Below are positions 50,216-59,293 of a DNA stretch of 64,000 bases, piece by piece. The notes beneath the pieces were generated by a model that searched no databases, had not been told where the DNA came from, and saw only the letters and a list, made by a program, of their open reading frames with translations. This DNA comes from Acidobacteriaceae bacterium (GTDB lineage: Bacteria > Acidobacteriota > Terriglobia > Terriglobales > Acidobacteriaceae): positions 62,001 to 126,000 of the forward strand of contig JANXUC010000092.1 in assembly GCA_025352065.1 (NCBI GenBank). Direction: 5' to 3'. Position 1 is the stretch's first letter. The number at the start of each line of letters is the position of its first letter. The position numbers and the translations under genes were made by a program.

Positions 50216-50244
50216 ATATTAGTCCCTCCCAAGGCTTATGGCAA
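50216..50244 (-). promoter_or_regulatory. Promoter of the isc operon
   Basis: On the minus strand TTGCCA (-35, 50239-50244) and TAATAT (-10, 50216-50221) are separated by 17 bases. The predicted start is near 50209, giving a leader of about 50 nt to iscR. No other promoter of this quality was seen within the operon. Confidence 0.7.
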
Positions 50245-50416
50245 GGCCTTCCAGCCAGCGGTGGAAAATGGGGTCTGACGGGTAACTCCTATGGGCTGAA
50301 TGGCTTCAAGGATTGCGATCAAATTGGTCGGATTTCGGAGTTGAGGGAGTCTGGCACACTGCGGAGCTGAGAGCCAGGTTACCTGGACAGGTTACCTAGC
50401 AGGTTTCCGGAAGGGC
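50245..50416. other. Intergenic region between divergent iscR and the zinc-ribbon gene
   Basis: No gene seen. It contains a direct repeat CAGGTTACCTGGACAGGTTACCTAGCAGGTTTCC (50381-50407, three CAGGTT(A/T)CC units), possibly an operator for the strong promoter that follows. Confidence 0.4.
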
Positions 50417-50444
50417 TTGACACAATCCCTGACCCATCTACAAT
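50417..50444 (+). promoter_or_regulatory. Near-consensus promoter of the small zinc-ribbon gene
   Basis: TTGACA (6 of 6) and TACAAT (5 of 6) with a 16-bp spacer. The leader includes hairpin GTCTC-TCC-GAGAC at about 50487-50499. Three CAGGTT(A/T)CC units lie just upstream. Confidence 0.8.
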
Positions 50445-50525
50445 AAGCGCAATCTTCCCTGCACGTGGCTATGACCGTTTCTGCCCGTCTCTCCGAGACT
50501 TGTAGCACCAGAAAGGAAGAAGAAC

Positions 50526-50702
50526 TTGGCCTGTAAGCATCCGCGCGTGAAGGTGGTGAGCCGCGAGGAGGACACTGAGTTTGTAGAGTGCCTCGAATGC
50601 GGCGACGTTTTTGAATCCAGTGAATTCAAGGACATGGCGATCGAGGAGCAGGAGGAAGGTAAGGACGAAGAGGAAGAAAAACCTCCGGCCCGCCGCAAGT
50701 AG
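50526..50702 (+). CDS. Small acidic zinc-ribbon-like protein
   Basis: 58 residues from TTG 50526, with AGGAAG upstream. The N-terminal half has C-x-H (ACKHPRV) and CLECG (C-x2-C), a possible zinc ribbon; the C-terminal half is very acidic (AIEEQEEGKDEEEEKPPARR) with a basic end. The high-quality promoter argues for a real and well-expressed gene. It follows iscR divergently and precedes a receiver-domain gene after 230 bp. Function unknown; zinc binding is inferred from Cys/His spacing only. Confidence 0.65.
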   Translation: MACKHPRVKVVSREEDTEFVECLECGDVFESSEFKDMAIEEQEEGKDEEEEKPPARRK

Positions 50703-50934
50703 ATTTTCTTGCTGAGAAAAGCAGATTTATCACGATAGTGCAGTTGGGAATGACAGGGGTCAGTTTGCGGCAGGACGGCTTTGGGCGTGCTCTGGCGGTC
50801 TCTTTCCCGAATCGGAACTCTTCGTAGGCTTTCCCGCAACGGTAAGCGCGCCCCCTTACGTAGGTCACGGGAGGCACCCCATCGCTATTGGTTCCAGCCG
50901 CCAGCTTTGCTAGCTTGGGTGGAGGAGATTTCAC

Positions 50935-51318
50935 GTGGCCATTGCTGAAGTCCGCCCGAAACTTGCGTTGGTGGTGGACGACTCCATGCTGATCCGCTAT
51001 ACCATCTGCCGTTTTCTTGAGGATGCGGGGTTTGTGGTGGAGACAGCGACGAATGGCCTGGAGGCTCTGGAAATGCTGGCGACGCTGGAGCCGGATATTG
51101 TGATCACGGATATCCAGATGCCGAAGATGTCGGGTGTGGAGCTGATCACGGTGTTGAAGAGCGATCTGCGGACGGCGAAGATTCCGATCATTGCGCTCTC
51201 TAGCCTCAAGTGCGGCACGAAAGGCCCTGCCGAGGATGCCCGGGCGGATTTTTCCATCCTAAAAGACATTGATATTGAGTCGCAGCTGAAGACTACGCTG
51301 GAAGCCGCGCTGGGGTAG
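50935..51318 (+). CDS. Single-domain response regulator (CheY-like receiver)
   Basis: 127 residues from GTG 50935 behind GGAGGAG. A receiver domain only: acidic pocket LALVVDDSMLIRY, phosphoacceptor Asp in PDIVITDIQMPKMSGVELIT (about D62), Ser/Thr in IIALSSLKCGTKG and Lys in FSILKDIDIESQL. There is a 7-residue N-terminal lead. No output domain, so it must act through a partner as in chemotaxis or phosphorelay. The adjacent genes give no kinase. Confidence 0.92.
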   Translation: MAIAEVRPKLALVVDDSMLIRYTICRFLEDAGFVVETATNGLEALEMLATLEPDIVITDIQMPKMSGVELITVLKSDLRTAKIPIIALSSLKCGTKGPAEDARADFSILKDIDIESQLKTTLEAALG

Positions 51319-51399
51319 GGGGGGCGGTGCCTAAAAGTTCCCAACCGCCCAATGTCGGACTGTCGTCCAGCGGCGTGCGCCTGATAGTATTATTCCGAG

Positions 51400-52584
51400 A
51401 TGTTCGGCCTTCCAGAACCAGTAACCGCAAGCGCTACTCCTATTCTTGATTCGACGGTTTTGCCGCCAGCTGGCCAGAGGGTTCATGGCACACTGATTAC
51501 AACCTTTGTGTGTGCCGTTGGAGCGCTGGTCTTGAGTCAGGCTGGAAATGATGGTTCAGACCCGCGTCTTGGAGCGGGTTCCGTGTTGCTTTCGTGGGCG
51601 TTTGTTTTTACTTTCGCGATCTTGGTTCACGAACTCGGACACCTCGTCGCAGGCTGGGCCGTGGGGTTCCGTTTTAATTCTTTTTCCGTTGGGCTGTTCT
51701 TGCTTCATTCAGAGTACGGCGCACTGAAGATGCGTCTGGTTCGGGGGCTACCCTTTCTTGGGATGGCCGCAATGCACATAAAGGGCGTGCGGAGGATGCG
51801 CCGCCGATTGCTGATCATGACCATTGCTGGCCCCGGCGCAAACCTGCTATCCGTGCCAGTAACGGTCCTTCTTGCCAACAATGTTTTTCCGAGTGTCGGT
51901 CGCAGTTGGATGTCGATTCCTGCCGCACAGTTCGCTTTCTTGTCTTTACTAATCGGCATGATGAGTCTCATCCCTATCGGTGGCATGAGCGATGGTGCGC
52001 GCATTTCGATGTTGCTGACTTCGTTTTACCCCGCACGCAGGTGGATGAGTTGTGCCGCGCTTGATTGTGAGCAACAGCGCGGCGTGCGACCGAAGGCTTG
52101 GAAGCGGAGCTGGCTCCGCGCCGCGACCTATATTCCCGACCGCTGTTACGATGATTTCGCGGCGAACTGGCTGGCGTACATGGTGGCTTGCGACGAGTCA
52201 GATGCGACTTTAGCTGCTAGCCAACTAGAAAAATGTTTGGAGGTGGTGGGCCTGGCCGGAGGCTACATGCTGGAGCATGCGGCAATGGAAGCGGCGTTCT
52301 TTACGGCGTGGTTTCGCAAAGATGTTTTGACGTCAGGTAGATGGGTCGCGCAGGTGAAGAGGCCAAAGCAGTTGCCTCGGTTGTTACGCATTCGATTGCA
52401 GACTGCGTTGTCGTGCGCCAGCGGCGATTTTGATGCGGGGTTAGCTGGTTGGCGGGAGGGGCTTGACTGGATCGACCGTCTCCCTGCGACGCCGAGTAAC
52501 GTTCGGTTGAAGGGTTCATGGTTGGAGTGGCAAGACGAAATCGAAGAGCAGCGAAATCAGAGTATTGCGAGACCTGTTTCGTAA
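51400..52584 (+). CDS. M50-like membrane metalloprotease with C-terminal helical domain
   Basis: 394 residues. The zinc motif is HELGH in FAILVHELGHLVAGWAVGF (about residues 76-80), and a second motif SLIPIGGMSDGARI provides the distal Asp as in site-2 proteases. About five membrane helices lie in residues 25-215. The C-terminal part (220-394) is soluble and helical, TPR-like (LAASQLEKCLEVVGLAGGYM; LRIRLQTALSCASGDFDAGL). Such proteases cut regulatory proteins in the membrane. No substrate is suggested by neighbours. Confidence 0.82.
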   Translation: MFGLPEPVTASATPILDSTVLPPAGQRVHGTLITTFVCAVGALVLSQAGNDGSDPRLGAGSVLLSWAFVFTFAILVHELGHLVAGWAVGFRFNSFSVGLFLLHSEYGALKMRLVRGLPFLGMAAMHIKGVRRMRRRLLIMTIAGPGANLLSVPVTVLLANNVFPSVGRSWMSIPAAQFAFLSLLIGMMSLIPIGGMSDGARISMLLTSFYPARRWMSCAALDCEQQRGVRPKAWKRSWLRAATYIPDRCYDDFAANWLAYMVACDESDATLAASQLEKCLEVVGLAGGYMLEHAAMEAAFFTAWFRKDVLTSGRWVAQVKRPKQLPRLLRIRLQTALSCASGDFDAGLAGWREGLDWIDRLPATPSNVRLKGSWLEWQDEIEEQRNQSIARPVS

Positions 52585-52922
52585 ATCTGTTTGTCAACAG
52601 AACCTTCCCTCAGGGGCTGAAGCCCAGTTCATTTCTGACCTTAACGGCACGGCTGAAGCCATGCCCTTCCCAAGTGCGCGTGGTGGTGGGATTCCATCCG
52701 GCCTCTGCAAACAGCAGATTCCTCACGATAGGGCCGTTCGGAATGACGAACTTTGGAGGGATTGCATGATCCTTTTAAAGCAAGAGAAATAGCAGATTCC
52801 TCACGATAGGGCTGTTCGGAATGACAAATTTTGGAGGGGTTTCGCAAGGCATCAAGCGTTTCGGCCAGCGCACGGGCGAGGACGCCCGCGCCTCCATCGT
52901 ACTAATTGATCGGTCAAGCAAA
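52585..52922. other. Intergenic region with tandem REP-like repeats
   Basis: No gene. It holds GGGGCTGAAGCCC and GGCACGGCTGAAGCCATGCCC dyads (52613-52667), two reverse REP-like repeats (52713-52748 and 52792-52827) repeated together with following AAATTTTGGAGGG-type sequence 79 bp apart, and GGGCGAGGACGCCC (about 52873). The M50-like gene and tsaD converge on it. Confidence 0.7.
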
Positions 52923-54101
52923 TTACCGCAGCGCCAGGCCGGGTTCGGCGCAGAAATCTGCTGCTGCGAATTGTTTTGCTAGGAATTTTGGGTAGGCTGC
53001 GGCGGCGATCATGGCGGCGTTGTCGGTGGAGAGGGGGCGCGATGGGAAGAAGACGGGAAGGCCTTCCATGGCGGCTTGCCGCTCGAAGGCTGTGCGGAGT
53101 TCGCTGTTGGCCGCGACGCCTCCGGTGACGAACAGGGTGGCGGCTTCGCAGGCGCGGGCGGCGGTTAGAGTCTTGCTGACCAGGTCATCGACGACGGCTC
53201 GCTGGAAGGACGCGACTACATTCAAGACCTCGCGGTCGCAGTGAGCGAGGTAATCTTCCAACGTAGGCTTCGCGATGGCGGAGAGGGCGCGGTGGCGGGC
53301 GTCTGCCGTTTCGCGCATGTTGTGGGTTTCGACGTAGCGCAGGACTCCGGTCTTGATTCCGCTGTAGGAGAAATCGAAGTGCGGGCGCGGGTTTTCGGAC
53401 GTGGCTTGGTCTGTCTTGCTGTCGCGCTTATTCCGGTCGGGGTGTTTCATTTGCGAAATCATGAATTTTACTGCGGTTGGGTCACCGTGCGGGGCCAGAC
53501 GGTCGATGACCGGGCCGCCGGGGTAGCCGAGGCCTAGCAGCTTGGCCACTTTGTCGAAGGCTTCGCCAGCGGCGTCGTCACGGGTGCGGCCTACGTTTTC
53601 GTAGACCCATCCTGAGCCAGGATCGCCTGCTGCAATCTGGCTGGCTAGATAAAGATGCGTGTGGCCGCCGGAGACAACCAGGGCCAGGACGGGGAAGTTT
53701 ACGGCGTGATTTCCTTTTTGACGTTCTTCCAGCAGAACAGCGTGAATGTGGCCTTCCAGATGATTGACCGCGATCAGCGGCTTGTCGAGCGCGAAGGCTA
53801 ACGCCTTCGTAAAACTAATACCAACCAGCAAAGCTCCGGCCAAACCCGGGCCCTGAGTGACGGCAATAGCGTCGAGGTCGGCGTAGGAGCGTCCCGCCTT
53901 GGCTAACGCTTCGCGGACGACGGGGATAATGGCGCGGAGATGCTCGCGGGAAGCGAGTTCGGGGACGACGCCTCCATAGGGCTGATGCAGCGCGATTTGC
54001 GAGGCTACGATGTTGGAGAGAGTCTCTTCGCCCGAGCGTACGACGGCGGCGCTGGTCTCGTCGCAGGAGCTTTCAATACCGAGGATGAGGGTGTCGGGCA
54101 T
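52923..54101 (-). CDS. tsaD: TsaD (tRNA A37 threonylcarbamoyltransferase)
   Basis: 392 residues from ATG 54101 (PDTLILGIESSCDETSAAVV); the upstream frame to 54281 is intergenic. Metal/adenylate-binding residues lie in PLIAVNHLEGHIHAVLLEER (HxxxH) and the ASKHA ATPase motif in ALVVSGGHTHLYLA; FVTGGVAANSELR is also conserved. An extra hydrophilic insert (KHPDRNKRDSKTDQATSENP, about residue 200) makes it about 50 residues longer than E. coli TsaD (337). It makes t6A37 with TsaB/TsaE/TsaC, which are elsewhere. Essential in most bacteria. Confidence 0.96.
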   Translation of the reverse strand: MPDTLILGIESSCDETSAAVVRSGEETLSNIVASQIALHQPYGGVVPELASREHLRAIIPVVREALAKAGRSYADLDAIAVTQGPGLAGALLVGISFTKALAFALDKPLIAVNHLEGHIHAVLLEERQKGNHAVNFPVLALVVSGGHTHLYLASQIAAGDPGSGWVYENVGRTRDDAAGEAFDKVAKLLGLGYPGGPVIDRLAPHGDPTAVKFMISQMKHPDRNKRDSKTDQATSENPRPHFDFSYSGIKTGVLRYVETHNMRETADARHRALSAIAKPTLEDYLAHCDREVLNVVASFQRAVVDDLVSKTLTAARACEAATLFVTGGVAANSELRTAFERQAAMEGLPVFFPSRPLSTDNAAMIAAAAYPKFLAKQFAAADFCAEPGLALR

Positions 54102-54121
54102 AATAGTTGCGAGCCGCAAAA

Positions 54122-54222
54122 AATCGTGTGGCGACGGAGCTGGCTCCGTCGGATTTGACTTCGAGCGGCTTTCAATGTTTTGCAGATCAAGAGGCAGCGG
54201 AGCAAGCTCCGCTGCCACACAA
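54122..54222. repeat. Two GGAGC-GCTCC palindromes between tsaD and cca
   Basis: GCGACGGAGCTGGCTCCGTCG (about 54131-54151) and AGCGGAGCAAGCTCCGCTG (about 54197-54215) sit between the divergent tsaD and cca starts, 148 bp apart, where the two promoters must lie. Confidence 0.6.
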
Positions 54223-54249
54223 GCAATTCCGCATCCTGATTCTACCAAG

Positions 54250-55590
54250 ATGAAGCCGCATGCCATCTCGATTGTTCGCACGCTGCGCGAAGCGGGGTAT
54301 CAATCCTACTTTGTGGGCGGATGTGTGCGCGATTTGATTGTCGGGCGCGAGCCAGCGGATTACGACGTTGCGACCAACGCTACCCCATCCGAAGTGATGC
54401 GTCTTTTCCCGGTGACATTTGCTGTCGGCGCACAGTTTGGCGTGGTGTTGGTGCCGCCTCCGAATGGGGGGCGCGATGATAGCCGGGTGGTGGAGGTGGC
54501 GACGTTTCGTAGCGATGTGAGCTATTCGGATGGTCGGCGTCCCGATGAAGTCCGGTATAGCCAGGATGCGCGGGAGGATGTGGAGCGGCGCGATTTTACG
54601 ATCAACGGGCTGTTGCTGGACCCATTGAAGCTGGGATCGCTGGAAGATGAAGTTATAGATTTTGTTGGCGGGCGGAAAGATATTGCGGCCAAGATCATTC
54701 GCACGATTGGCGATCCTGAGCTGCGGCTTACGGAAGATAAGCTGCGATTGCTGCGGGCTGTACGTTTTGCAGCGCGTTTCGATTATGAAATTGAACCGCG
54801 AACTTTTGCGGCTGTGTGCAGACTGGCTCCGGTGATTCATCAAGTGAGCCGCGAGCGCGTGGCCGACGAGCTGACCAAGATGTTGACCGAAGGTCGGGCG
54901 CGGAGAGCGTTTGAATTGCTCGATTCGTCTGGCTTGCTGCATGAAGTTTTGCCGGAAATTTCTGCGATGAAGGGCGTGGCGCAGCCTCCGCAATACCATC
55001 CGGAGGGCGACGTGTGGACGCATACGTTGAAGCTGCTGGAAAATCTTCCGCAGGGTTGTTCGCGCACATTGGCTTGGGGAGCGTTGCTGCACGATGTGGG
55101 CAAGCCTCCCACGTTTCGCGTGGCGCCGGATCGCATTCGCTTTGATCGGCACGTGGATGTTGGCGTGAAGATGGCGGAAGAAATTTGCAAGCGGCTGCGG
55201 CTTTCCAATGCTGATACGGAACAAATTCTTTCGTTGATTCATCATCATATGCAGTTTGCGGATATGCCGCGGATGAAGGAATCGACCTTAAAGCGCTTTT
55301 TGCGGTTACCGCAGTTTGAGGAGCATTTGGAACAGCATCGTTTAGATTGTTTAGCGAGCCATCGCGATCTTGCTCTGTATGAGTTTGCGCGTGAGAAGTT
55401 GGCGGCGACTCCGGAAGAAAAAATGCGACCCGCGCCATTGCTGACGGGGGATGATCTAATTCAGCATGGTTACGGGCCGGGGCCGCGCTTTAAGGAGATT
55501 CTTTCGGCTGTGGAGGATGCGCAGCTGGAGGGCCGATTGCATTCGAAAGAGGAAGCGCTGGCTTGGGCGCAGGCGGAGTTTCCTGTGTGA
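54250..55590 (+). CDS. cca: CCA tRNA nucleotidyltransferase with HD domain
   Basis: 446 residues from ATG 54250 (KPHAISIVRTLREAGYQSYF). The class II nucleotidyltransferase head is clear: GGCVRDLIVGREPADYDVAT with G-x-x-R-D and the metal pair DYD, then RRDFTINGLLLD and EDKLRLLRAVRFAARFDYEI. The C-terminal half has an HD phosphohydrolase motif WGALLHDVGKPPTFR. It adds or repairs CCA at tRNA 3' ends, or is a poly(A) polymerase relative; the HD domain favours CCA-adding/repair. First gene of the cca-dciA-gatC-gatA cluster. Confidence 0.92.
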   Translation: MKPHAISIVRTLREAGYQSYFVGGCVRDLIVGREPADYDVATNATPSEVMRLFPVTFAVGAQFGVVLVPPPNGGRDDSRVVEVATFRSDVSYSDGRRPDEVRYSQDAREDVERRDFTINGLLLDPLKLGSLEDEVIDFVGGRKDIAAKIIRTIGDPELRLTEDKLRLLRAVRFAARFDYEIEPRTFAAVCRLAPVIHQVSRERVADELTKMLTEGRARRAFELLDSSGLLHEVLPEISAMKGVAQPPQYHPEGDVWTHTLKLLENLPQGCSRTLAWGALLHDVGKPPTFRVAPDRIRFDRHVDVGVKMAEEICKRLRLSNADTEQILSLIHHHMQFADMPRMKESTLKRFLRLPQFEEHLEQHRLDCLASHRDLALYEFAREKLAATPEEKMRPAPLLTGDDLIQHGYGPGPRFKEILSAVEDAQLEGRLHSKEEALAWAQAEFPV

Positions 55591-55630
55591 ACTTCGATGT
55601 TAGAATCGGAGTTTCTGCGAAGGTGGGTTC

Positions 55631-55915
55631 ATGCAGCAGGCGGGGTCGGGTTTACAGAAAATCGTGGCGCAAGCTTTGCGCAAGGCGGGGGACGAGCCAA
55701 GCGCGCTGATGGCTTGGCCGATTGCTTGCGGAGCGATGATTGCGGAGAAGACTCGCGCAGTGTCGCTGGAAGATGGCATCCTTCGCGTGGAAGTGCCGGA
55801 TCGGACCTGGCGCGGGGAATTGAAGACGCTGGCACCGCGTTACTTGGCGACGATTAATCAATATTCCAGCAAGCGCGTGATGGGGATTGCGTTTATTGTG
55901 GCGGGAGAACGATGA
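55631..55915 (+). CDS. DUF721/DciA-family protein
   Basis: 94 residues. The conserved DUF721 fold is recognised from AWPIACGAMIAEKTRAVSLE followed by DGILRVEVPDRTWRGELKTL and the start LQKIVAQALRKAG. DciA proteins help load the replicative helicase DnaB in bacteria that lack DnaC; whether this short member does so is uncertain. Overlaps the gatC start by 4 bp (ATGA). Confidence 0.85.
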   Translation: MQQAGSGLQKIVAQALRKAGDEPSALMAWPIACGAMIAEKTRAVSLEDGILRVEVPDRTWRGELKTLAPRYLATINQYSSKRVMGIAFIVAGER

Positions 55916-56274
55916 GCGATTCAAACAAAGCTAATGGAAAAGTTTCCGATAAAGATGTGGCTTACGTGGCGGAGCTGGCGAACCTCGAATTGACTGAGGA
56001 AGAAAGGCCGCGCATGTTGCGAGATTTGAATTCCATTCTCGGCTACATTGATCGGCTGAATGAGCTTGATACAAAAGATGTTCCACCGATGGCACAAGTT
56101 TCGGATAGGTTTGGCGTGGATCCGGATAAGACGGGTAGCGATCGGTTTGCTTATGCGCGTCGCGAGGACGTAAACGAAGGGCTGCGAAAATCTCTTCCGC
56201 ATGACGCTGCGCTGGCGAATGCTCCGGAGAGCGATGGGACGTTTTTCAAAGTACCGAAGGTGATTGAGAAGTAA
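55912..56274 (+). CDS. gatC: Asp/Glu-tRNA amidotransferase subunit C
   Basis: 120 residues. [20 protein letters not shown] at the N-terminus and the conserved [17 protein letters not shown]-type middle fit GatC. The C-terminal [20 protein letters not shown] followed by FFKVPKVIE is the usual end. It stabilises the GatA-GatB complex that converts Glu-tRNA(Gln) or Asp-tRNA(Asn) to the amide form. gatB is not in the window. The 20-residue N-terminal lead is slightly long. Confidence 0.93.
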   Translation: MSDSNKANGKVSDKDVAYVAELANLELTEEERPRMLRDLNSILGYIDRLNELDTKDVPPMAQVSDRFGVDPDKTGSDRFAYARREDVNEGLRKSLPHDAALANAPESDGTFFKVPKVIEK

Positions 56275-56329
56275 GAGCAGCTGCCAGTTTCCAGTTGTCA
56301 GTGCAAGAAACAAGTTGAACGAAGAACTC

Positions 56330-57766
56330 ATGGACCTGAAGAATCTAACTATTGCTGCCGCTCGTGCCGATGTGCAGGAGCGCAAGACGTCCGCCACCGC
56401 GCTTGCCGAGTCTTTCTACGCGAAGATTGCGAGCGACGATCCTCAGATTGGCGCGTATTTGACGCTGTCGAAAGATCGTGCTTTGGAACAGGCTGCGCGG
56501 ATGGATGTGCTTGCGGCCAAAGGCGAGGCGCTGCCTCCGCTGGGCGGAGTGCCGGTTGGAATTAAAGACGTTCTTGTGACGCGCGGGCTGCGGACGACGG
56601 CGGGTTCGAAGATTTTGGAGAACTACATTCCGCCCAATGATTGCACGGCGGTTGCGCGCCTGGAAGCTGCGGGCGCGGTGATTCTTGGCAAGCTGAACTG
56701 CGATGAGTTTGCTATGGGCTCGTCGAATGAAAACTCCGCGTACAAGCCAGTGCGAAATCCTCGGGATTTGGAGCGCGTGCCTGGAGGGTCGTCGGGAGGT
56801 TCGGCTGCTGCAGTGGCGGCTGGGATGGCAGTGGCGACGCTAGGTTCGGATACAGGCGGATCAATTCGCCAACCTGCTTCGTTTTGCGGAGTAGTTGGGT
56901 TAAAGCCGACTTATGGGCGAGTGTCGCGCTATGGATTGATCGCATTTGCGTCCTCGCTGGATCACATTGGGCCGTTTGCAAACACGGTTACCGACTCTGC
57001 ACTTGTGCTGCGGACGATGGCTGGGCGCGATCCGATGGATTCGACTTCGGCGGATGTTCCGGTTCCGGACTACGTCGCCGAGTTGCAAAAGGGCGTGCGT
57101 GGGCTGCGGATTGGAGTGGCCAAGGAATATTTTGCCGAAGGGCTGGATGCGGAAGTTCGAGCGTCGCTGGAAGCTGCGATTCAAAAACTTGCCAGTCTGG
57201 GCTGCGAAGTGGTTCCGGTTTCCCTTCCGCATACGGAATATGCGATTCCGGCGTATTACATTGTTGCTACGGCCGAAGCCTCTGCGAATTTGGCGCGGTT
57301 TGATGGCGTGCGTTATGGGCTACGCAGCAAGGAAGCGCGAACGCTCTCGGATATGTATCGCAAGACTCGCGATGAGGGGTTTGGACCGGAGGTGAAACGT
57401 CGCATCATGCTGGGGACCTACGCGCTCAGTACCGGCTACTACGACGCCTACTATTTGAAAGCGCAGAGGGTGCGGACTTTACTTACGCGGGACTTCGAGA
57501 GCGCATTCCAGAAAGTGGATGTGATTGTAACGCCGACCAGTCCTACGGCGGCTTTCAAGCTGGGCGAAAAGTCGGATGATCCATTGGCTATGTATTTGGC
57601 GGATATTTATACGGTGACCGCGAATCTGGCGGGGATACCGGGGATTTCGGTGCCTTGCGGAGATACGAGGTCTGGGTTGCCGATTGGGCTGCAGATTCTG
57701 GGGCGGCACTTCGATGAGGCTACGATTTTGCGGCTGGCGCATGCGTACGAGCAGGCTCGCGGGTAA
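56330..57766 (+). CDS. gatA: Asp/Glu-tRNA amidotransferase subunit A
   Basis: 478 residues from ATG 56330 ([20 protein letters not shown]); the upstream frame overlaps gatC and contains a CAGTTTCCAGTTGTCAGTG repeat. The amidase signature holds the Ser-cisSer-Lys triad: Lys in [13 protein letters not shown], the glycine/serine block [20 protein letters not shown] and [20 protein letters not shown]. It hydrolyses glutamine and passes ammonia to GatB. Convergent with cysS; their ends are 39 bp apart. Confidence 0.97.
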   Translation: MDLKNLTIAAARADVQERKTSATALAESFYAKIASDDPQIGAYLTLSKDRALEQAARMDVLAAKGEALPPLGGVPVGIKDVLVTRGLRTTAGSKILENYIPPNDCTAVARLEAAGAVILGKLNCDEFAMGSSNENSAYKPVRNPRDLERVPGGSSGGSAAAVAAGMAVATLGSDTGGSIRQPASFCGVVGLKPTYGRVSRYGLIAFASSLDHIGPFANTVTDSALVLRTMAGRDPMDSTSADVPVPDYVAELQKGVRGLRIGVAKEYFAEGLDAEVRASLEAAIQKLASLGCEVVPVSLPHTEYAIPAYYIVATAEASANLARFDGVRYGLRSKEARTLSDMYRKTRDEGFGPEVKRRIMLGTYALSTGYYDAYYLKAQRVRTLLTRDFESAFQKVDVIVTPTSPTAAFKLGEKSDDPLAMYLADIYTVTANLAGIPGISVPCGDTRSGLPIGLQILGRHFDEATILRLAHAYEQARG

Positions 57767-57771
57767 AGGAT

Positions 57772-57795
57772 GCGGGCGAGGACGCCCGTAGCTCC
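57772..57795. repeat. GGGCGAGGACGCCC repeat between gatA and cysS
   Basis: GCGGGCGAGGACGCCCGTAGCTCC forms a short hairpin in the convergent gap and may act as a bidirectional transcript end. Confidence 0.6.
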
Positions 57796-57805
57796 ACAAA
57801 TTCTT

Positions 57806-59293
57806 CTATTTCCTTCGCCAGCGGATTCCGTCTTTTGTGATTTCCACCAGGATGCCCGCGGAGGCTAGTTCAGCGCGTAGCTTGTCCGAGGCTGCGAAGT
57901 TTTTTGCTTTGCGGGCTTGTTCCATTTCAGCGATCTTCGCGTTTACATCCTGATCGGAGGGGCCTGAATTTCCAGCTAGTGCCAGGAGTTCCGGTGAAAT
58001 GTCTTTCTCGCGACTCTCTGTCTTTGCCCATTCCAGAATCTGCTGCATCTTAGGGATGTCGTCGTCGTGCAGCACGGCGAAGATTTCGTCGAATTTTTCC
58101 AGAGCCGCCAAAAACGGCGCGACGTCGGGTTTGTTCATCTGCCCGGCGTCCATGGCGATGTTGGCGGCGCGCACCATTTCGAAGATCGCGGCTTGCGCTT
58201 GAGCGGTGTTGAGGTCGTCGTCGAGGGCGGCTTTCATGCGAGCTGCAGCGTCTGTCGCGACCTTTTGCAATTCGCTATGGGCGCCTTCGGCGAAAGTACT
58301 CTCAGTGAGTCGCTGACGAAAATTTCGTAGCCGCTCAACCGAGGTTGCCGCCTGTCGCAGTCCATCAAAAGTGAAGTTGAGTTGGTTGCGATAGGGAACG
58401 GACGCGAGGAGGTAGCGGATGGAAGATGGTTTGTAGCCTTTGAGAATCAGATCGCGTGGAGTATAGAAGTTGCCGAGGCTCTTCGACATCTTCTCGCCTT
58501 CGACTAACAGAAATCGCGCGTGCATCCAAAAATGTGCGAAAGGCTTGCCAGTTGCCGCTTCGGACTGGGCAATTTCATTCTCGTGATGCGGGAACGCCAA
58601 ATCTTCGCCGCCAGCATGGATATCCAGCGTTTCTCCCTGGGTATCCATCGCCATTACGGAGCATTCGAGGTGCCAGCCGGGGCGTCCCGGACCGATCACG
58701 GTATCCCAGGAGGCTTCGCCAGGCTTCGGTGCTTTCCAGAGCGCGAAATCGCGGGCGCTGTCTTTTTCGTACTCGTCCACATCGACGCGAGCGCCGTCGG
58801 TCATGCCCTCAAAATCCTTTTTCGAAAGCTTGCCGTAGCCCTTGAATTTGGCGATGCGGAAATAGTACGAACCGTCTTCCGTGCGGTAGGCGAATCCTTT
58901 GGATTCCAGATCGGAAACAAATTTGCCCATCGCAGCGATGTAGTCTGTCGCATGTGGCATCGCTTCGGGCTTCCGAATGTTGAGCAGTGCGGAATCCTCG
59001 ATAAAAGCTTTGTAGTATTTGGCGGTGTATTGCTGCACGGTGACGCCATCGCGCGCGGCGTTACGAATAATCTTGTCGTCCACATCGGTAATGTTCATGA
59101 CGTAGCGGACGGGATGGCCGCTCTGGCGCAGAAAGCGGCTCAATAGGTCGACTGCAACGAACGTGCGGAAGTTGCCAATGTGTCCGTAGTCGTAGACGGT
59201 CGGCCCGCAAGCGTACATGCGAACGAGCCTGGGGTCGAGCGGCTGGAATTCCTCGATGCGGCCGGAAAGTGTGTTGTAAAGATGGAGGGCCAT
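57806..59293 (-). CDS. cysS: Cysteinyl-tRNA synthetase
   Basis: 495 residues. MALHLYNTLSGRIEEFQPLD leads to the zinc/HIGH region CGPTVYDYGHIGNFRTFVAV; the second zinc ligand set is in GWHLECSVMAMDTQGETLDI and HHENEIAQSEAATG, and KMSKS is in EKMSKSLGNFYTP. The C-terminal anticodon domain is helical, ending with IKDGIRWRRK. It charges tRNA(Cys) and includes the usual DALR-type linker. Its 5' end and upstream flank are duplicated 2 kb away at 61.1-61.3 kb. Confidence 0.97.
   Translation of the reverse strand: MALHLYNTLSGRIEEFQPLDPRLVRMYACGPTVYDYGHIGNFRTFVAVDLLSRFLRQSGHPVRYVMNITDVDDKIIRNAARDGVTVQQYTAKYYKAFIEDSALLNIRKPEAMPHATDYIAAMGKFVSDLESKGFAYRTEDGSYYFRIAKFKGYGKLSKKDFEGMTDGARVDVDEYEKDSARDFALWKAPKPGEASWDTVIGPGRPGWHLECSVMAMDTQGETLDIHAGGEDLAFPHHENEIAQSEAATGKPFAHFWMHARFLLVEGEKMSKSLGNFYTPRDLILKGYKPSSIRYLLASVPYRNQLNFTFDGLRQAATSVERLRNFRQRLTESTFAEGAHSELQKVATDAAARMKAALDDDLNTAQAQAAIFEMVRAANIAMDAGQMNKPDVAPFLAALEKFDEIFAVLHDDDIPKMQQILEWAKTESREKDISPELLALAGNSGPSDQDVNAKIAEMEQARKAKNFAASDKLRAELASAGILVEITKDGIRWRRK

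Noticed and set aside
54187-55248. 353-codon minus-strand frame opposite cca
   Set aside because: Antisense shadow of cca; product rich in Arg, Asn, His and Gln.
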